DNA from: an uncultured archaeon
GTDB lineage: Archaea; Thermoproteota; Nitrososphaeria; Nitrososphaerales; Nitrosopumilaceae
DNA: 7,889 bases
Reading direction: 5' to 3'
NCBI GenBank assembly: GCA_937896495.1
Contig: CALBNQ010000145.1
Span: 1-7,889 of the forward strand
The position numbers and the translations under genes are program-made. The notes under the pieces were generated by a model that saw only the letters and a program-made list of their open reading frames with translations, made no database searches and had not been told where the DNA came from. The first letter of the stretch is position 1. Every line of letters starts with the position of its first letter. This document shows positions 1 to 5,765 of the stretch, one piece after another.

Positions 1-237
1 AAACCACTAGTAGATCATACTCTATTAATGTTAGAAAAACACGGAGTTAAACGAGAAGATATTGTTCTAACTGAAACACCTAATGCAAAAGTAGGTTCAA
101 TAGTTGTAGAAATATGGCCATATGAATTAGTAGTAGGAAGAGTTAGAACAACTAGAAATGATTCATTTATCAGCGGTACAGAATTTACAATTGAATTAAA
201 ATTAGACGAAAATGGTAATTATTTAGATTATCTTTGA
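1..237 (+). CDS. 3' part of an unrecognised hypothetical gene
   Basis: The frame is open from base 1 to the TGA at 235-237, giving at least 78 residues and reading KPLVDHTLLMLEKHGVKRED at the start. An ATG at 28 could begin a 69-residue protein, but no in-frame stop precedes it and there is no TATA-like box about 25 nt before it, so I treat the gene as running in from outside the window. The visible part predicts alternating beta strands (VGSIVVEIWPYELVVGRVRT, then EFTIELKLDENG) and no membrane segment or cysteine. I do not recognise the family. Its stop overlaps the TTG start of the next gene (TTGA, 234-237), which suggests co-transcription and translational coupling with the anchored coiled-coil protein downstream. 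Confidence 0.7.
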   Translation, partial: KPLVDHTLLMLEKHGVKREDIVLTETPNAKVGSIVVEIWPYELVVGRVRTTRNDSFISGTEFTIELKLDENGNYLDYL

Positions 238-923
238 AAAAGAAAAAAATTCAAAATATCATTATCGGAGTTATTGCAATTTCAATTGTTGGGTCAATTG
301 CAGCATACAATTATTCATTTGATCAAACAAAACAGAAAGGATTACAGTTTGGGTCAGAACTAGAACAAATTCAAGAAGAAGTTAAAGAATTGCAAACAAA
401 ATTTTATTCTGAAAAAACAAGATGGGAGGAAGGAGACATTACAAAAGAGGAGTTATCAAAATTCTATGAGTCACATGTAGAAGAATTTAAAAAAATAATT
501 GCAAAATATGATATGCTCACACCACCAGAATTATTTGAAAGTTCAGTAGATCTATTAAAAATATCTTCAGAAACACAGTTGGAAAGCGATACAGAATTTA
601 TCAAATGGATCAAAACAGGCGATGAGTCAGCTAAAATCAGATCAGATACACAATTCCAGGAATCATTAGAATATGAAATGTTAGGGTTAGTTGAGTTTTA
701 TTCTGCAAAAACAGGAATAAAAAACTATGATGAACCAGAAAAGTTTGATGCACCTCAAAGTGGTCTAACACAAAGAGTTATTCAAATTACAGAAAATATG
801 AAAGACCAATGCAATTCTAAATTCAAAAATGAATTAAATGAGTTTGATACAGATGAAATAGAAATAAAATGGTTTAACTGTATTAACGACGCTCAAAAAT
901 GGAAAATTGATCATTTACCATAA
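234..923 (+). CDS. Signal-anchored, coiled-coil hypothetical protein (229 aa)
   Basis: The protein begins MKKKK, followed by one hydrophobic helix at about residues 7-25, then a hydrophilic remainder with no further membrane segment. This pattern fits an N-terminal signal anchor with the body outside the cytoplasmic membrane. Residues about 40-93 are rich in E, K, Q and L and should form a long helix or coiled coil; the rest also looks helical. Only two cysteines are present, C193 and C216 near the C terminus, which could form a disulfide outside the cell. The start is TTG at 234, overlapping the upstream stop by 4 bp; this start is preferred because it puts the lysines directly before the hydrophobic helix. 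No known domain or catalytic motif is seen and no function is assigned. It could interact with the envelope or S-layer, but that is only inferred from topology. Confidence 0.85.
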   Translation: MKKKKIQNIIIGVIAISIVGSIAAYNYSFDQTKQKGLQFGSELEQIQEEVKELQTKFYSEKTRWEEGDITKEELSKFYESHVEEFKKIIAKYDMLTPPELFESSVDLLKISSETQLESDTEFIKWIKTGDESAKIRSDTQFQESLEYEMLGLVEFYSAKTGIKNYDEPEKFDAPQSGLTQRVIQITENMKDQCNSKFKNELNEFDTDEIEIKWFNCINDAQKWKIDHLP

Positions 924-925
924 TT

Positions 926-932
926 AAAAAAA
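926..932 (-). terminator. Possible U-tract terminator for the 945-1406 gene
   Basis: Seven consecutive A on the plus strand read as T7 on the minus strand, starting 13 nt past the minus-strand stop codon. Archaeal RNA polymerase can terminate at short U tracts without a hairpin, so this is a plausible 3' end. It lies in the 21-bp gap between two convergent genes. No hairpin is evident. In A+T-rich DNA a T7 run is not rare, so support is weak. Confidence 0.35.
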
Positions 933-944
933 TCAATAACCCAA

Positions 945-1406
945 TTACAATAAACCTGATTTTTGTAATAAATCCAAAGTAGGAAAGAGTTCATCCACCA
1001 ATTGTTTTTTTTCAAGTGGAGTAGGTTTTGAAAAAGCAATTGGGAATGTTATGGTAAGCATATCTTGGTCAGTATGAGATATTCTAATAGAATGTGATTG
1101 GATTTGTGTATCGGATATAAAATCAAACCATTTTTTCAAATGTTCTGAAACTCTGGACACATTTTCTTGTACATTTGATAAAATAGTTTCCAAATCAGTA
1201 TCAAATAAACGAAATTTTACTAGAGGGACCATTAGTATTCCGCCTAAAATAGGAGTGTGATTTTTTTGCATGGATAAAATAATTTGTTCAGCATCATCAT
1301 CTTTAGGAGAAATTTTACCATAATCAGGATCAAAATATCCTGCAATCAATTTTTTAGAATCATATATACGAAAAAAATCCTCATCAAGTTCTAATTTCCA
1401 CAACAT
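945..1406 (-). CDS. Hypothetical protein (153 aa), cytoplasmic
   Basis: A soluble 153-residue protein with an ATG start at 1406-1404. The N-terminal 30 residues predict short beta strands (LWKLELDEDFFRIY, then KKLIAGYFDPDYGKISP). After this come a hydrophobic but short segment PILGGILMVPLV at 52-63, a long probable helix at 70-95 with the LETILSNVQENVSRVSEHLK pattern, a strand MLTITFPIAF at 116-125, and a C-terminal helix. There is no cysteine and no clear membrane span. I do not recognise the family. The start is supported by a TATA-like TTTATTTA centred about 24 nt upstream, which would give a leaderless or nearly leaderless mRNA. The gene is divergent from the 115-aa gene at 1483 (76-bp shared intergenic) and convergent with the coiled-coil gene ending at 923. 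Confidence 0.82.
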   Translation of the reverse strand: MLWKLELDEDFFRIYDSKKLIAGYFDPDYGKISPKDDDAEQIILSMQKNHTPILGGILMVPLVKFRLFDTDLETILSNVQENVSRVSEHLKKWFDFISDTQIQSHSIRISHTDQDMLTITFPIAFSKPTPLEKKQLVDELFPTLDLLQKSGLL

Positions 1407-1426
1407 ATTTCAAAATTATGTGTGAA

Positions 1427-1434
1427 TAAATAAA
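1427..1434 (-). promoter_or_regulatory. TATA-like box for the 945-1406 gene
   Basis: Minus-strand TTTATTTA is centred about 24.5 nt before the ATG at 1406. Archaeal TATA boxes sit about 25-27 nt before the transcription start, so the mRNA would begin at or next to the ATG. It shares the 76-bp intergenic stretch with the divergent box at 1454-1461. AT-only octamers are common here, so position rather than sequence carries the argument. Confidence 0.5.
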
Positions 1435-1453
1435 CGATTAATCAAAAAGACAG

Positions 1454-1461
1454 TTAAATAA
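1454..1461 (+). promoter_or_regulatory. TATA-like box for the 1483-1830 gene
   Basis: TTAAATAA, close to the archaeal TATA consensus, is centred 25.5 nt before the ATG at 1483, as expected for a leaderless transcript. No Shine-Dalgarno-like GGTG/GGAG is seen just before that ATG, which agrees with leaderless translation. Confidence 0.55.
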
Positions 1462-1482
1462 ACTAGAGAAGCGTAAAAAGTA

Positions 1483-1830
1483 ATGACAATCTCTAAAGAG
1501 AATAGAGACTTTATTGATAGTTTAGTGGATTATTACATTAGTGAATCAGAATCGTATAAACAAATTGCAGAAAATTTTATTCCAGAAATAGAATCCGTAC
1601 CAGATACAGCATTTGGGATAATTACAGGTTGTGTATATGCAGGATTTCTTCAAGCATATCAGAATCAACAACAAACACCAAATTTGGAGGATATGAGAGA
1701 ATTCAATGAAATAATGAAAAAAAGAGCCCCACTGATTAAAAAATCAATTTTAGAATCCAGAGAATTACAATCAAAAAAAGACATACCTGAAAATGAACCA
1801 GTCAAAGAAAATGGTAAAAAGTTGAGTTAA
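1483..1830 (+). CDS. Hypothetical protein (115 aa), helical
   Basis: The protein has an ATG start placed exactly where a leaderless start is expected from the upstream TATA-like box. The first 45 residues are acidic and helical (FIDSLVDYYISESESYKQIA). Residues about 43-58 (AFGIITGCVYAGFLQAY) are hydrophobic but short, and could be a buried helix rather than a true membrane span. The C-terminal third is very polar, rich in K, E and N and probably disordered. One cysteine, C50. I do not recognise a family and assign no function. It is followed at 60 nt by a separate tiny membrane peptide gene that seems to have its own promoter, so an operon is not required. Confidence 0.82.
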   Translation: MTISKENRDFIDSLVDYYISESESYKQIAENFIPEIESVPDTAFGIITGCVYAGFLQAYQNQQQTPNLEDMREFNEIMKKRAPLIKKSILESRELQSKKDIPENEPVKENGKKLS

Positions 1831-1852
1831 AATTCAAAAATCAATTAAAAAA

Positions 1853-1860
1853 TAAATATA
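1853..1860 (+). promoter_or_regulatory. TATA-like box for the 30-aa peptide gene
   Basis: TAAATATA is a good match to the archaeal TATA consensus. Its centre at 1856.5 predicts a transcription start near 1882, giving a leader of about 8 nt before the ATG at 1890. That predicted start lies inside the inverted repeat at 1868-1886, a normal position for a repressor operator. Confidence 0.45.
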
Positions 1861-1867
1861 GTTGATT

Positions 1868-1886
1868 TTAATTCAAATTGAATTAA
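1868..1886. repeat. Perfect 9-bp inverted repeat, possible operator
   Basis: TTAATTCAA, a single A at 1877, then TTGAATTAA form a perfect 19-bp palindrome with 9-bp arms. It lies after a TATA-like box and ends 3 nt before the ATG of the 30-aa peptide gene, so it covers the predicted transcription start. This is the geometry of a dimeric winged-helix repressor site, which is inference. There is no T run after it, so it is a poor terminator candidate. AT-rich sequence makes chance palindromes more likely, though a perfect 9-bp arm with a 1-nt centre is uncommon. Confidence 0.5.
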
Positions 1887-1889
1887 TTT

Positions 1890-1982
1890 ATGAAAATTGA
1901 TGCTAGTAAAGTTATATTTTATTTGGGAGTGACATCTGCAATAGTTACTGCAGTAATGGTGTTGTATTTTTCTATTCGTTAA
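1890..1982 (+). CDS. Tiny one-helix membrane peptide (30 aa)
   Basis: A complete small frame from ATG at 1890 to TAA at 1980-1982. The product begins MKIDASK, runs through a continuous hydrophobic stretch (VIFYLGVTSAIVTAVMVLYF, residues 8-27), and ends SIR. That is one textbook transmembrane helix; charges lie at both ends, so orientation cannot be called. In-frame hydrophobicity over its whole length, an ATG start, a TATA-like box and an operator-like palindrome just upstream all argue that it is real. It fills most of the gap between the 115-aa and 106-aa genes. Function is unknown; accessory subunits of membrane complexes and small regulatory membrane peptides have this form, but nothing here identifies a partner. 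Confidence 0.62.
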   Translation: MKIDASKVIFYLGVTSAIVTAVMVLYFSIR

Positions 1983-1984
1983 AG

Positions 1985-1992
1985 ATAAATCA
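1985..1992 (+). promoter_or_regulatory. Weak TATA-like box for the 2014-2334 gene
   Basis: ATAAATCA is centred 25.5 nt before the TTG at 2014, right after the stop of the 30-aa peptide. The match to a TATA consensus is poor and the C breaks the AT run; the nearby TATTAAAA at 1993-2000 would place the transcript start inside the gene. Read-through from the peptide gene is also possible. Confidence 0.3.
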
Positions 1993-2013
1993 TATTAAAA
2001 GAGCATCTGTATA

Positions 2014-2334
2014 TTGTCAGCAGCGAATGAATTTAAAATAACACAAATTGTAGATAATGGACAAATGATTCAAATTACATTGATTGAAAATGTATCAACT
2101 GAACCAATTTCACAAAAACAAATGATCATAGATAATGTAGGGAAAAAATTAGATTCAGAAACAAAAGAGCAAGTCATGCCATTATTAGAAGCAATTTTAC
2201 AAGCCCAACCTACAGTGAATATTAAATCATATCAACAAACACAGATGACAATGACGATGCCAAAATCAAGATATGATAATATGAATAGACCGCAAGTGGG
2301 CGAAATAATTTCCGTTGATTTAAAGAAAAGTTAA
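2014..2334 (+). CDS. Hypothetical protein (106 aa), beta-rich, TTG start
   Basis: A soluble 106-residue protein. The N-terminal part predicts two beta strands ([20 protein letters not shown]), the middle an amphipathic helix (about 45-65, [16 protein letters not shown]), and the end two more strands, the last being VGEIISVDL. The stretch [16 protein letters not shown] at 75-90 is methionine-rich. There is no cysteine and no membrane segment. I do not recognise the family. TTG at 2014 is chosen because the next in-frame ATG (residue 18) would cut off the first strand. The TAA stop shares a TTAA palindrome (2331-2334) with the stop of the convergent DUF255 gene, so the two coding regions overlap by 4 bp. 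Confidence 0.8.
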   Translation: MSAANEFKITQIVDNGQMIQITLIENVSTEPISQKQMIIDNVGKKLDSETKEQVMPLLEAILQAQPTVNIKSYQQTQMTMTMPKSRYDNMNRPQVGEIISVDLKKS

Positions 2335-4355
2335 AGATTAGATCTAATTTCATCTATTGTGTTAAGAGGTAAAGAGCATGAGAAATTTTTACAAATAAAA
2401 ACTGAAGTTTTTGAATTAAATTCTTTACCTACAAAAGAAGGATATTCAGATAGTTTTTCTAATTGTGATTGTGTATTTATTGCAATTTTAAATGAATTAG
2501 GGAGATAAGTTTCAAAAAGAAGTTTACAGATATGAGAATTTTCAGTATTAAGAATACTAATCTCCATAGGCTTTTCTAAAAAAACTGCAAGTGTGTTAAG
2601 CAAATATCCAAAACCAAAAGGGTTTTCAGCAGCTGTTTGTGCCTGAGATTCTAGAATTTTAGTGGTTATTTCAAGAAATTTTGATTTTTGTGAAATATGA
2701 TACAGTCTCAACATAGCAAAAGAAGCAACAGAGTTTCCAGAAGGTAATGACAAATCATAATTACTTTTTGGTCGGATGATTAATTTTTCATGAGAATCAG
2801 AAGTCATAAAGAAATTATTATTTTCAGAATCCCAGAAATGTTCAATTAAATGAATGGTTAATTTTAAAGACAGTTCAAGATATTTAGGATTGGCTTCAAT
2901 TTCAAATACATCAAGTAAAGCATTGATAAAATAAGAATAGTCCTCTAAATAGCCGTCAATTTTTGCAGTTCCATTTTTGTAAGTTCGCAATAATTTTTCA
3001 TTATGAAGTAGGTTTTTTTCAATAAACGAAATACAATTTTTTGCAGCATCAAGATATTGTAAATTATTAGTTACACAGTATCCTTTTGCAAATGCAGTGA
3101 TCATCAATGAGTTCCATGAAACAAGAATTTTATCATCCAATCCAGGTGAAACTCTTTTTGAACGAACATCCAATAATTTTTTAGAACAAGATTTTAGTAT
3201 ATCTAGAACATCTTGTTCAGTAATTCCAAAATTAAATGCAACATTTGAAAGATTTAGATTATTACAAAGAATATTATTTCCTTCCCAATTTCCACCATCA
3301 GTTACATCATAAAATAAGCAAAATATATCAGAATCATTACCAAGAATTTCTTTGATCTGTTTTTTAGACCAAACATAAAATTTTCCTTCTACACCTTCAG
3401 AATCTGCATCATATGCAGAAAAAAATGCACCATTTGAAGAAGTCATATCGCGTAAAACAAAATCAAGAGTTTTTTGCATTATATCAAGATAAAATGGATC
3501 TTTTGTAATCTGATATGCTTCAGCATAATTAACTGGAATCAAAGCATTGTCATAAAGCATTTTTTCAAAATGTGGAACTAACCACTTTGCATCAGTGGAA
3601 TAACGATGAAAACCACCTCCAATTTGATCGAAGATTCCACCTTTTGCCATTTTTTTAAGAGTTTTGAGCCCAAATTCAGTGAATTTTGAATTTCCTGAAA
3701 GTTTGGCATAATGAAATAGAAATGAAATGTTTGCAGCATTTGGGAATTTTGGTGCTGAACCAAATCCACCATATGCAGAATCCCCTAATTGGAATAAATT
3801 CAGAGCAGCCTCATCAAGTATTATTCGCTCTAATTTTGAGGGAGACATCATGATTTCTGTCTTTTGTAATTTTTTGAGAAATTTTTCAGCAGATTTTTCA
3901 ACATCTTTTGGTTTTTCTATCCATGCTTGGGATAATTGTCTACAAATACTACCAAAACCGGGACGACCATAAGAGTCCAATACAGGAAAAAATGTTCCAG
4001 CATAGAATGGTTTTTGATCAGGTGTGAGAAAAATACTGAGAGGCCATCCACCTTGACCTGTTGCCATTTGACAAACTTTTTGATAGATATCATCAATATC
4101 AGGTCGTTCTTCTCGATCAACTTTGATATTCACAAAATTTTCATTCATAAATTTAGCAACATCTTCATTTTCAAATGATTCATGAGCCATCACATGACAC
4201 CAATGACATGCACTATATCCAATACTCAAAAAGATAGGTTTGTTTTCAAATTTTGCTTTTTTTAATGAGACATCATTCCAGCCATACCAATCAACAGGAT
4301 TATTCTCATGTTGAAGTAGATAAGGACTGGTTTCAGAAGATAAATGATTTGTCAT
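2331..4355 (-). CDS. DUF255 / YyaL (SSP411-like) thioredoxin-domain protein
   Basis: A 674-residue protein, full length for the YyaL/SSP411 (spermatogenesis-associated protein 20, DUF255) family. The N-terminal domain (about 1-160) is thioredoxin-like, opening [20 protein letters not shown], a family hallmark. It carries the C50-H-W-C53 redox pair followed by HVMAHESFE, then [10 protein letters not shown] and [12 protein letters not shown], whose proline (P105) is at the cis-Pro position. Residues about 180-600 form the alpha/alpha-barrel of the six-hairpin glycosidase or epimerase type, with [20 protein letters not shown] at 246-265, SAYDADSEG at 313-321 and LPSGNSV at 537-543. The C terminus keeps the family [11 protein letters not shown] cysteine pair (C655, C660). 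Family members are thought to be redox or sugar-binding proteins, but no reaction is settled. No signal peptide, so cytoplasmic. The gene stands alone and overlaps its convergent neighbour by 4 bp. Confidence 0.95.
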   Translation of the reverse strand: MTNHLSSETSPYLLQHENNPVDWYGWNDVSLKKAKFENKPIFLSIGYSACHWCHVMAHESFENEDVAKFMNENFVNIKVDREERPDIDDIYQKVCQMATGQGGWPLSIFLTPDQKPFYAGTFFPVLDSYGRPGFGSICRQLSQAWIEKPKDVEKSAEKFLKKLQKTEIMMSPSKLERIILDEAALNLFQLGDSAYGGFGSAPKFPNAANISFLFHYAKLSGNSKFTEFGLKTLKKMAKGGIFDQIGGGFHRYSTDAKWLVPHFEKMLYDNALIPVNYAEAYQITKDPFYLDIMQKTLDFVLRDMTSSNGAFFSAYDADSEGVEGKFYVWSKKQIKEILGNDSDIFCLFYDVTDGGNWEGNNILCNNLNLSNVAFNFGITEQDVLDILKSCSKKLLDVRSKRVSPGLDDKILVSWNSLMITAFAKGYCVTNNLQYLDAAKNCISFIEKNLLHNEKLLRTYKNGTAKIDGYLEDYSYFINALLDVFEIEANPKYLELSLKLTIHLIEHFWDSENNNFFMTSDSHEKLIIRPKSNYDLSLPSGNSVASFAMLRLYHISQKSKFLEITTKILESQAQTAAENPFGFGYLLNTLAVFLEKPMEISILNTENSHICKLLFETYLPNSFKIAINTQSQLEKLSEYPSFVGKEFNSKTSVFICKNFSCSLPLNTIDEIRSNL

Positions 4356-4376
4356 TAATAATGAACATATAATTTA

Positions 4377-4384
4377 GAATATTT
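4377..4384 (-). promoter_or_regulatory. TATA-like box for the DUF255 gene
   Basis: Minus-strand AAATATTC is centred about 25.5 nt before the ATG at 4355. A second AT-rich candidate, TAAATTATA at 4376-4368, is only about 17 nt from the ATG and would put the transcript start inside the gene. The 42-bp gap to the 77-aa gene upstream has room for one promoter. Confidence 0.35.
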
Positions 4385-4397
4385 GTACCTAGTTGAA

Positions 4398-4631
4398 TTA
4401 ACCCCAAATTCCTCGGCCTTCAGTCAATTCATAAATTCGTACATTGATTTTTTTCAATAATTTTACTTTAGATTTATGTGCCTTTTTATCGTGACTATAA
4501 TCTTTTTTCTCAACTAATTGTTGTAATCTATCCAATTGGTCCAAAGTAAGATTGTTAAATTCATTTTTTGAACTTGAAATTAATTGTAACAGGTTAATAC
4601 GTTCTCTATCCTCATCAGTAATTTCAGTCAC
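4398..4631 (-). CDS. Small helical hypothetical protein (77 aa), GTG start
   Basis: A highly charged, soluble 77-residue protein with three probable helices: DEDRERINLLQLISSSKNEF (6-25), LTLDQLDRLQQLVEKKDY (28-45), and a basic stretch KKAHKSKVKLLKKINVRIYE (49-68), ending GRGIWG. The basic second half could bind nucleic acid, but there is no recognised helix-turn-helix. No cysteine. I do not recognise the family. The start is GTG at 4631, supported by a TATA-like AAAATAAA centred 25.5 nt upstream. It is divergent from the six-helix membrane protein gene and lies 42 bp before the DUF255 gene on the same strand, so some co-transcription is possible. Confidence 0.75.
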   Translation of the reverse strand: MTEITDEDRERINLLQLISSSKNEFNNLTLDQLDRLQQLVEKKDYSHDKKAHKSKVKLLKKINVRIYELTEGRGIWG

Positions 4632-4652
4632 AAATTATTACACAATAGCTTC

Positions 4653-4660
4653 TTTATTTT
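4653..4660 (-). promoter_or_regulatory. TATA-like box for the 4398-4631 gene
   Basis: Minus-strand AAAATAAA is centred 25.5 nt before the GTG at 4631. This spacing supports GTG as the true, leaderless start. The rest of the 156-bp divergent intergenic (4632-4787) holds the opposing promoter, a direct repeat copy, and the inverted pair TTAGCAAAT near 4700 / ATTTGCTAA near 4790; I see nothing else in it. Confidence 0.5.
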
Positions 4661-4748
4661 TCTAGTGTTACAAATGCCTATTTTAGACAAAATTTGTAAT
4701 TAGCAAATACTAACAAAAATAATTAAAAATGTCCACAAAATCAGACCT

Positions 4749-4873
4749 AAATGAGCACAAATAAAGTTGATAATTTGAACAAATAATTTGCTAACTCAAA
4801 CTTTAATGAAATTTTCAACAGTATTCAAAATGTATAACTGGGAAGGATCATTTCAAACAAATGAGCACAAATA
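4749..4873 (+). repeat. 15-bp direct repeat at the promoter and inside the gene
   Basis: AAATGAGCACAAATA occurs exactly at 4749-4763, in the promoter region of the membrane protein gene, and again at 4859-4873 inside its coding region, where it encodes part of TNEHKYL. The copies are 110 bp apart. The first copy overlaps the proposed TATA-like box, and its ATG opens only an 11-codon frame. It could be a small local duplication, a paired regulator site, or chance. Confidence 0.4.
4759..4766 (+). promoter_or_regulatory. TATA-like box for the six-helix membrane protein gene
   Basis: AAATAAAG is centred 25.5 nt before the TTG at 4788, so it favours that start. The alternative AATTAAAAAT near 4720-4729 would give a leader of about 40 nt or more. 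The start codon itself is not certain, so this site is tentative. Confidence 0.35.
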
Positions 4874-5516
4874 TTTAGGATTGATATTATTTGGTGCAGC
4901 AGCATCTTTAGCAGTTTTGTTATTTTTGATTTTCCACCCTCAAATTGAGGCAGTAAACAAAGAATCTCCAATTTTGATCAACATCATGTTTCTTCCTGCC
5001 ATGGCAGTAGGATTTCTTTATGGTGTAAGAATTACTGAGCGAGCAGTAAAACCATCAGAAATTCGCAGTCCCATAAAAAGATCTATTGTAAAGATCTTCT
5101 TGTTTTTCTTTGTAATGGGAGGGATGTTCAGTTCAGTAAATTTTGCAATTAATGGAGGAAGTATAATGCCAGAAGTGACTATTTTAGAAGATGGGTTAGT
5201 TACATGGGCAAATTCTTTTGTTACAGCAAATGGTGGAGCAACATTTCTAATTATTACAAGTATTACGTTAATGGCAGCAGCCACTAAGAGAATTGTGGGA
5301 ATGAGTTCAGGGATTTTAGATAGATTAGTTACATTTGCTGGAACATTTGTATTCTTTACGATGCTTGTGTTAAGTTTTACAAAATCAGATCCAACATCTT
5401 CAGGTGTATTTTTGTATACATTTTATCAAGCAGGAATTGTAGGTGGAGCATTTTATGCAATGAATAGATTAACAAAAAATCAAAATGTGATAGAAGATTT
5501 TGGGAATGGGTATTAA
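4788..5516 (+). CDS. Six-helix integral membrane protein, unknown function (242 aa)
   Basis: Six hydrophobic segments are clear, at about 30-49, 62-80, 100-121, 146-165, 178-197 and 206-225. Positive residues cluster in the TM2-TM3 loop (RITERAVKPSEIRSPIKR), the TM4-TM5 loop (TKRIVGMSSGILDR) and the C-terminal tail, which by the positive-inside rule puts both termini in the cytoplasm. The loop between TM3 and TM4 (NGGSIMPEVTILEDG) would face outside. There is no cysteine and no recognised transporter signature. Start candidates are TTG 4788, ATG 4806 and ATG 4830; TTG is kept because a TATA-like box lies 25.5 nt before it, but ATG 4806 is nearly as good. The stop codon directly abuts the stop of the convergent 82-aa gene with no base between. 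No function is assigned. Confidence 0.85.
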   Translation: MLTQTLMKFSTVFKMYNWEGSFQTNEHKYLGLILFGAAASLAVLLFLIFHPQIEAVNKESPILINIMFLPAMAVGFLYGVRITERAVKPSEIRSPIKRSIVKIFLFFFVMGGMFSSVNFAINGGSIMPEVTILEDGLVTWANSFVTANGGATFLIITSITLMAAATKRIVGMSSGILDRLVTFAGTFVFFTMLVLSFTKSDPTSSGVFLYTFYQAGIVGGAFYAMNRLTKNQNVIEDFGNGY

Positions 5517-5765
5517 TTATTCAGGTAAATCTACATAAATTCCAGAAATAGGAGTATTAATTCGATCCCAATATTTTTCACAACCGTCAGTTTTGAAATC
5601 ATTTGCTTTACATTCATTGAAATGTAAAGTGTTTTCTCGTTGCATGTTATCAGCAAATAAAACATCTCCACCAATTGCCAATGCAATTAATGCAATTACA
5701 GTAAGACTAGCAGAAACAAGAATCATGGAATAACCTACTTTTGCACGATTGTGAGGATCTTTCAT
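5517..5765 (-). CDS. Small membrane-anchored protein with outward Cys pair (82 aa)
   Basis: A short basic N terminus (MKDPHNRAKVGYSM) precedes one hydrophobic helix at about 13-32 (MILVSASLTVIALIALAIGG). A polar 50-residue tail follows, which the positive-inside rule places outside the cytoplasmic membrane. The tail has two cysteines, C52 and C62 (NECKANDFKTDGCEKYW), spaced ten apart and able to form a disulfide or bind a metal. I recognise no family. The ATG at 5765 is supported by a TATA-like box about 26 nt upstream. That AT-rich box is almost symmetrical and may also serve the divergent zinc-ribbon gene. The stop abuts the stop of the membrane protein gene on the other strand. Confidence 0.85.
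   Translation of the reverse strand: MKDPHNRAKVGYSMILVSASLTVIALIALAIGGDVLFADNMQRENTLHFNECKANDFKTDGCEKYWDRINTPISGIYVDLPE

Noticed and set aside
3097..3312. Plus-strand open frame of 71 codons inside the DUF255 gene
   Set aside because: It lies wholly antisense to a confidently assigned gene, its product has no domain pattern, and its composition is what reversed coding sequence gives. The same holds for 3727-3972 and 3936-4178 (+).
3578..4120. Minus-strand frames of 64 and 67 codons within the DUF255 gene (3578-3772, 3917-4120)
   Set aside because: They are in another frame of the same strand over conserved DUF255 motifs and have no start support or protein-like features.
4751..4786. ATG-started frame of 11 codons before the six-helix protein gene, as a possible leader peptide
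   Set aside because: Eleven codons with no composition bias, overlapping the proposed TATA box; no attenuator-like hairpins follow. Chance is the simpler reading.
4695..4796. Inverted pair TTAGCAAAT / ATTTGCTAA across the divergent intergenic, as a regulator site or hairpin
   Set aside because: Arms are about 85 bp apart, only 9 bp long and AT-rich, and the second overlaps the proposed start codon region. Not strong enough to list as a feature.
5018..5284. Minus-strand frame of 88 codons opposite the six-helix membrane protein
   Set aside because: Its hydrophobic segments mirror the antisense of transmembrane codons. The plus-strand frame has six clean helices and correct charge bias.
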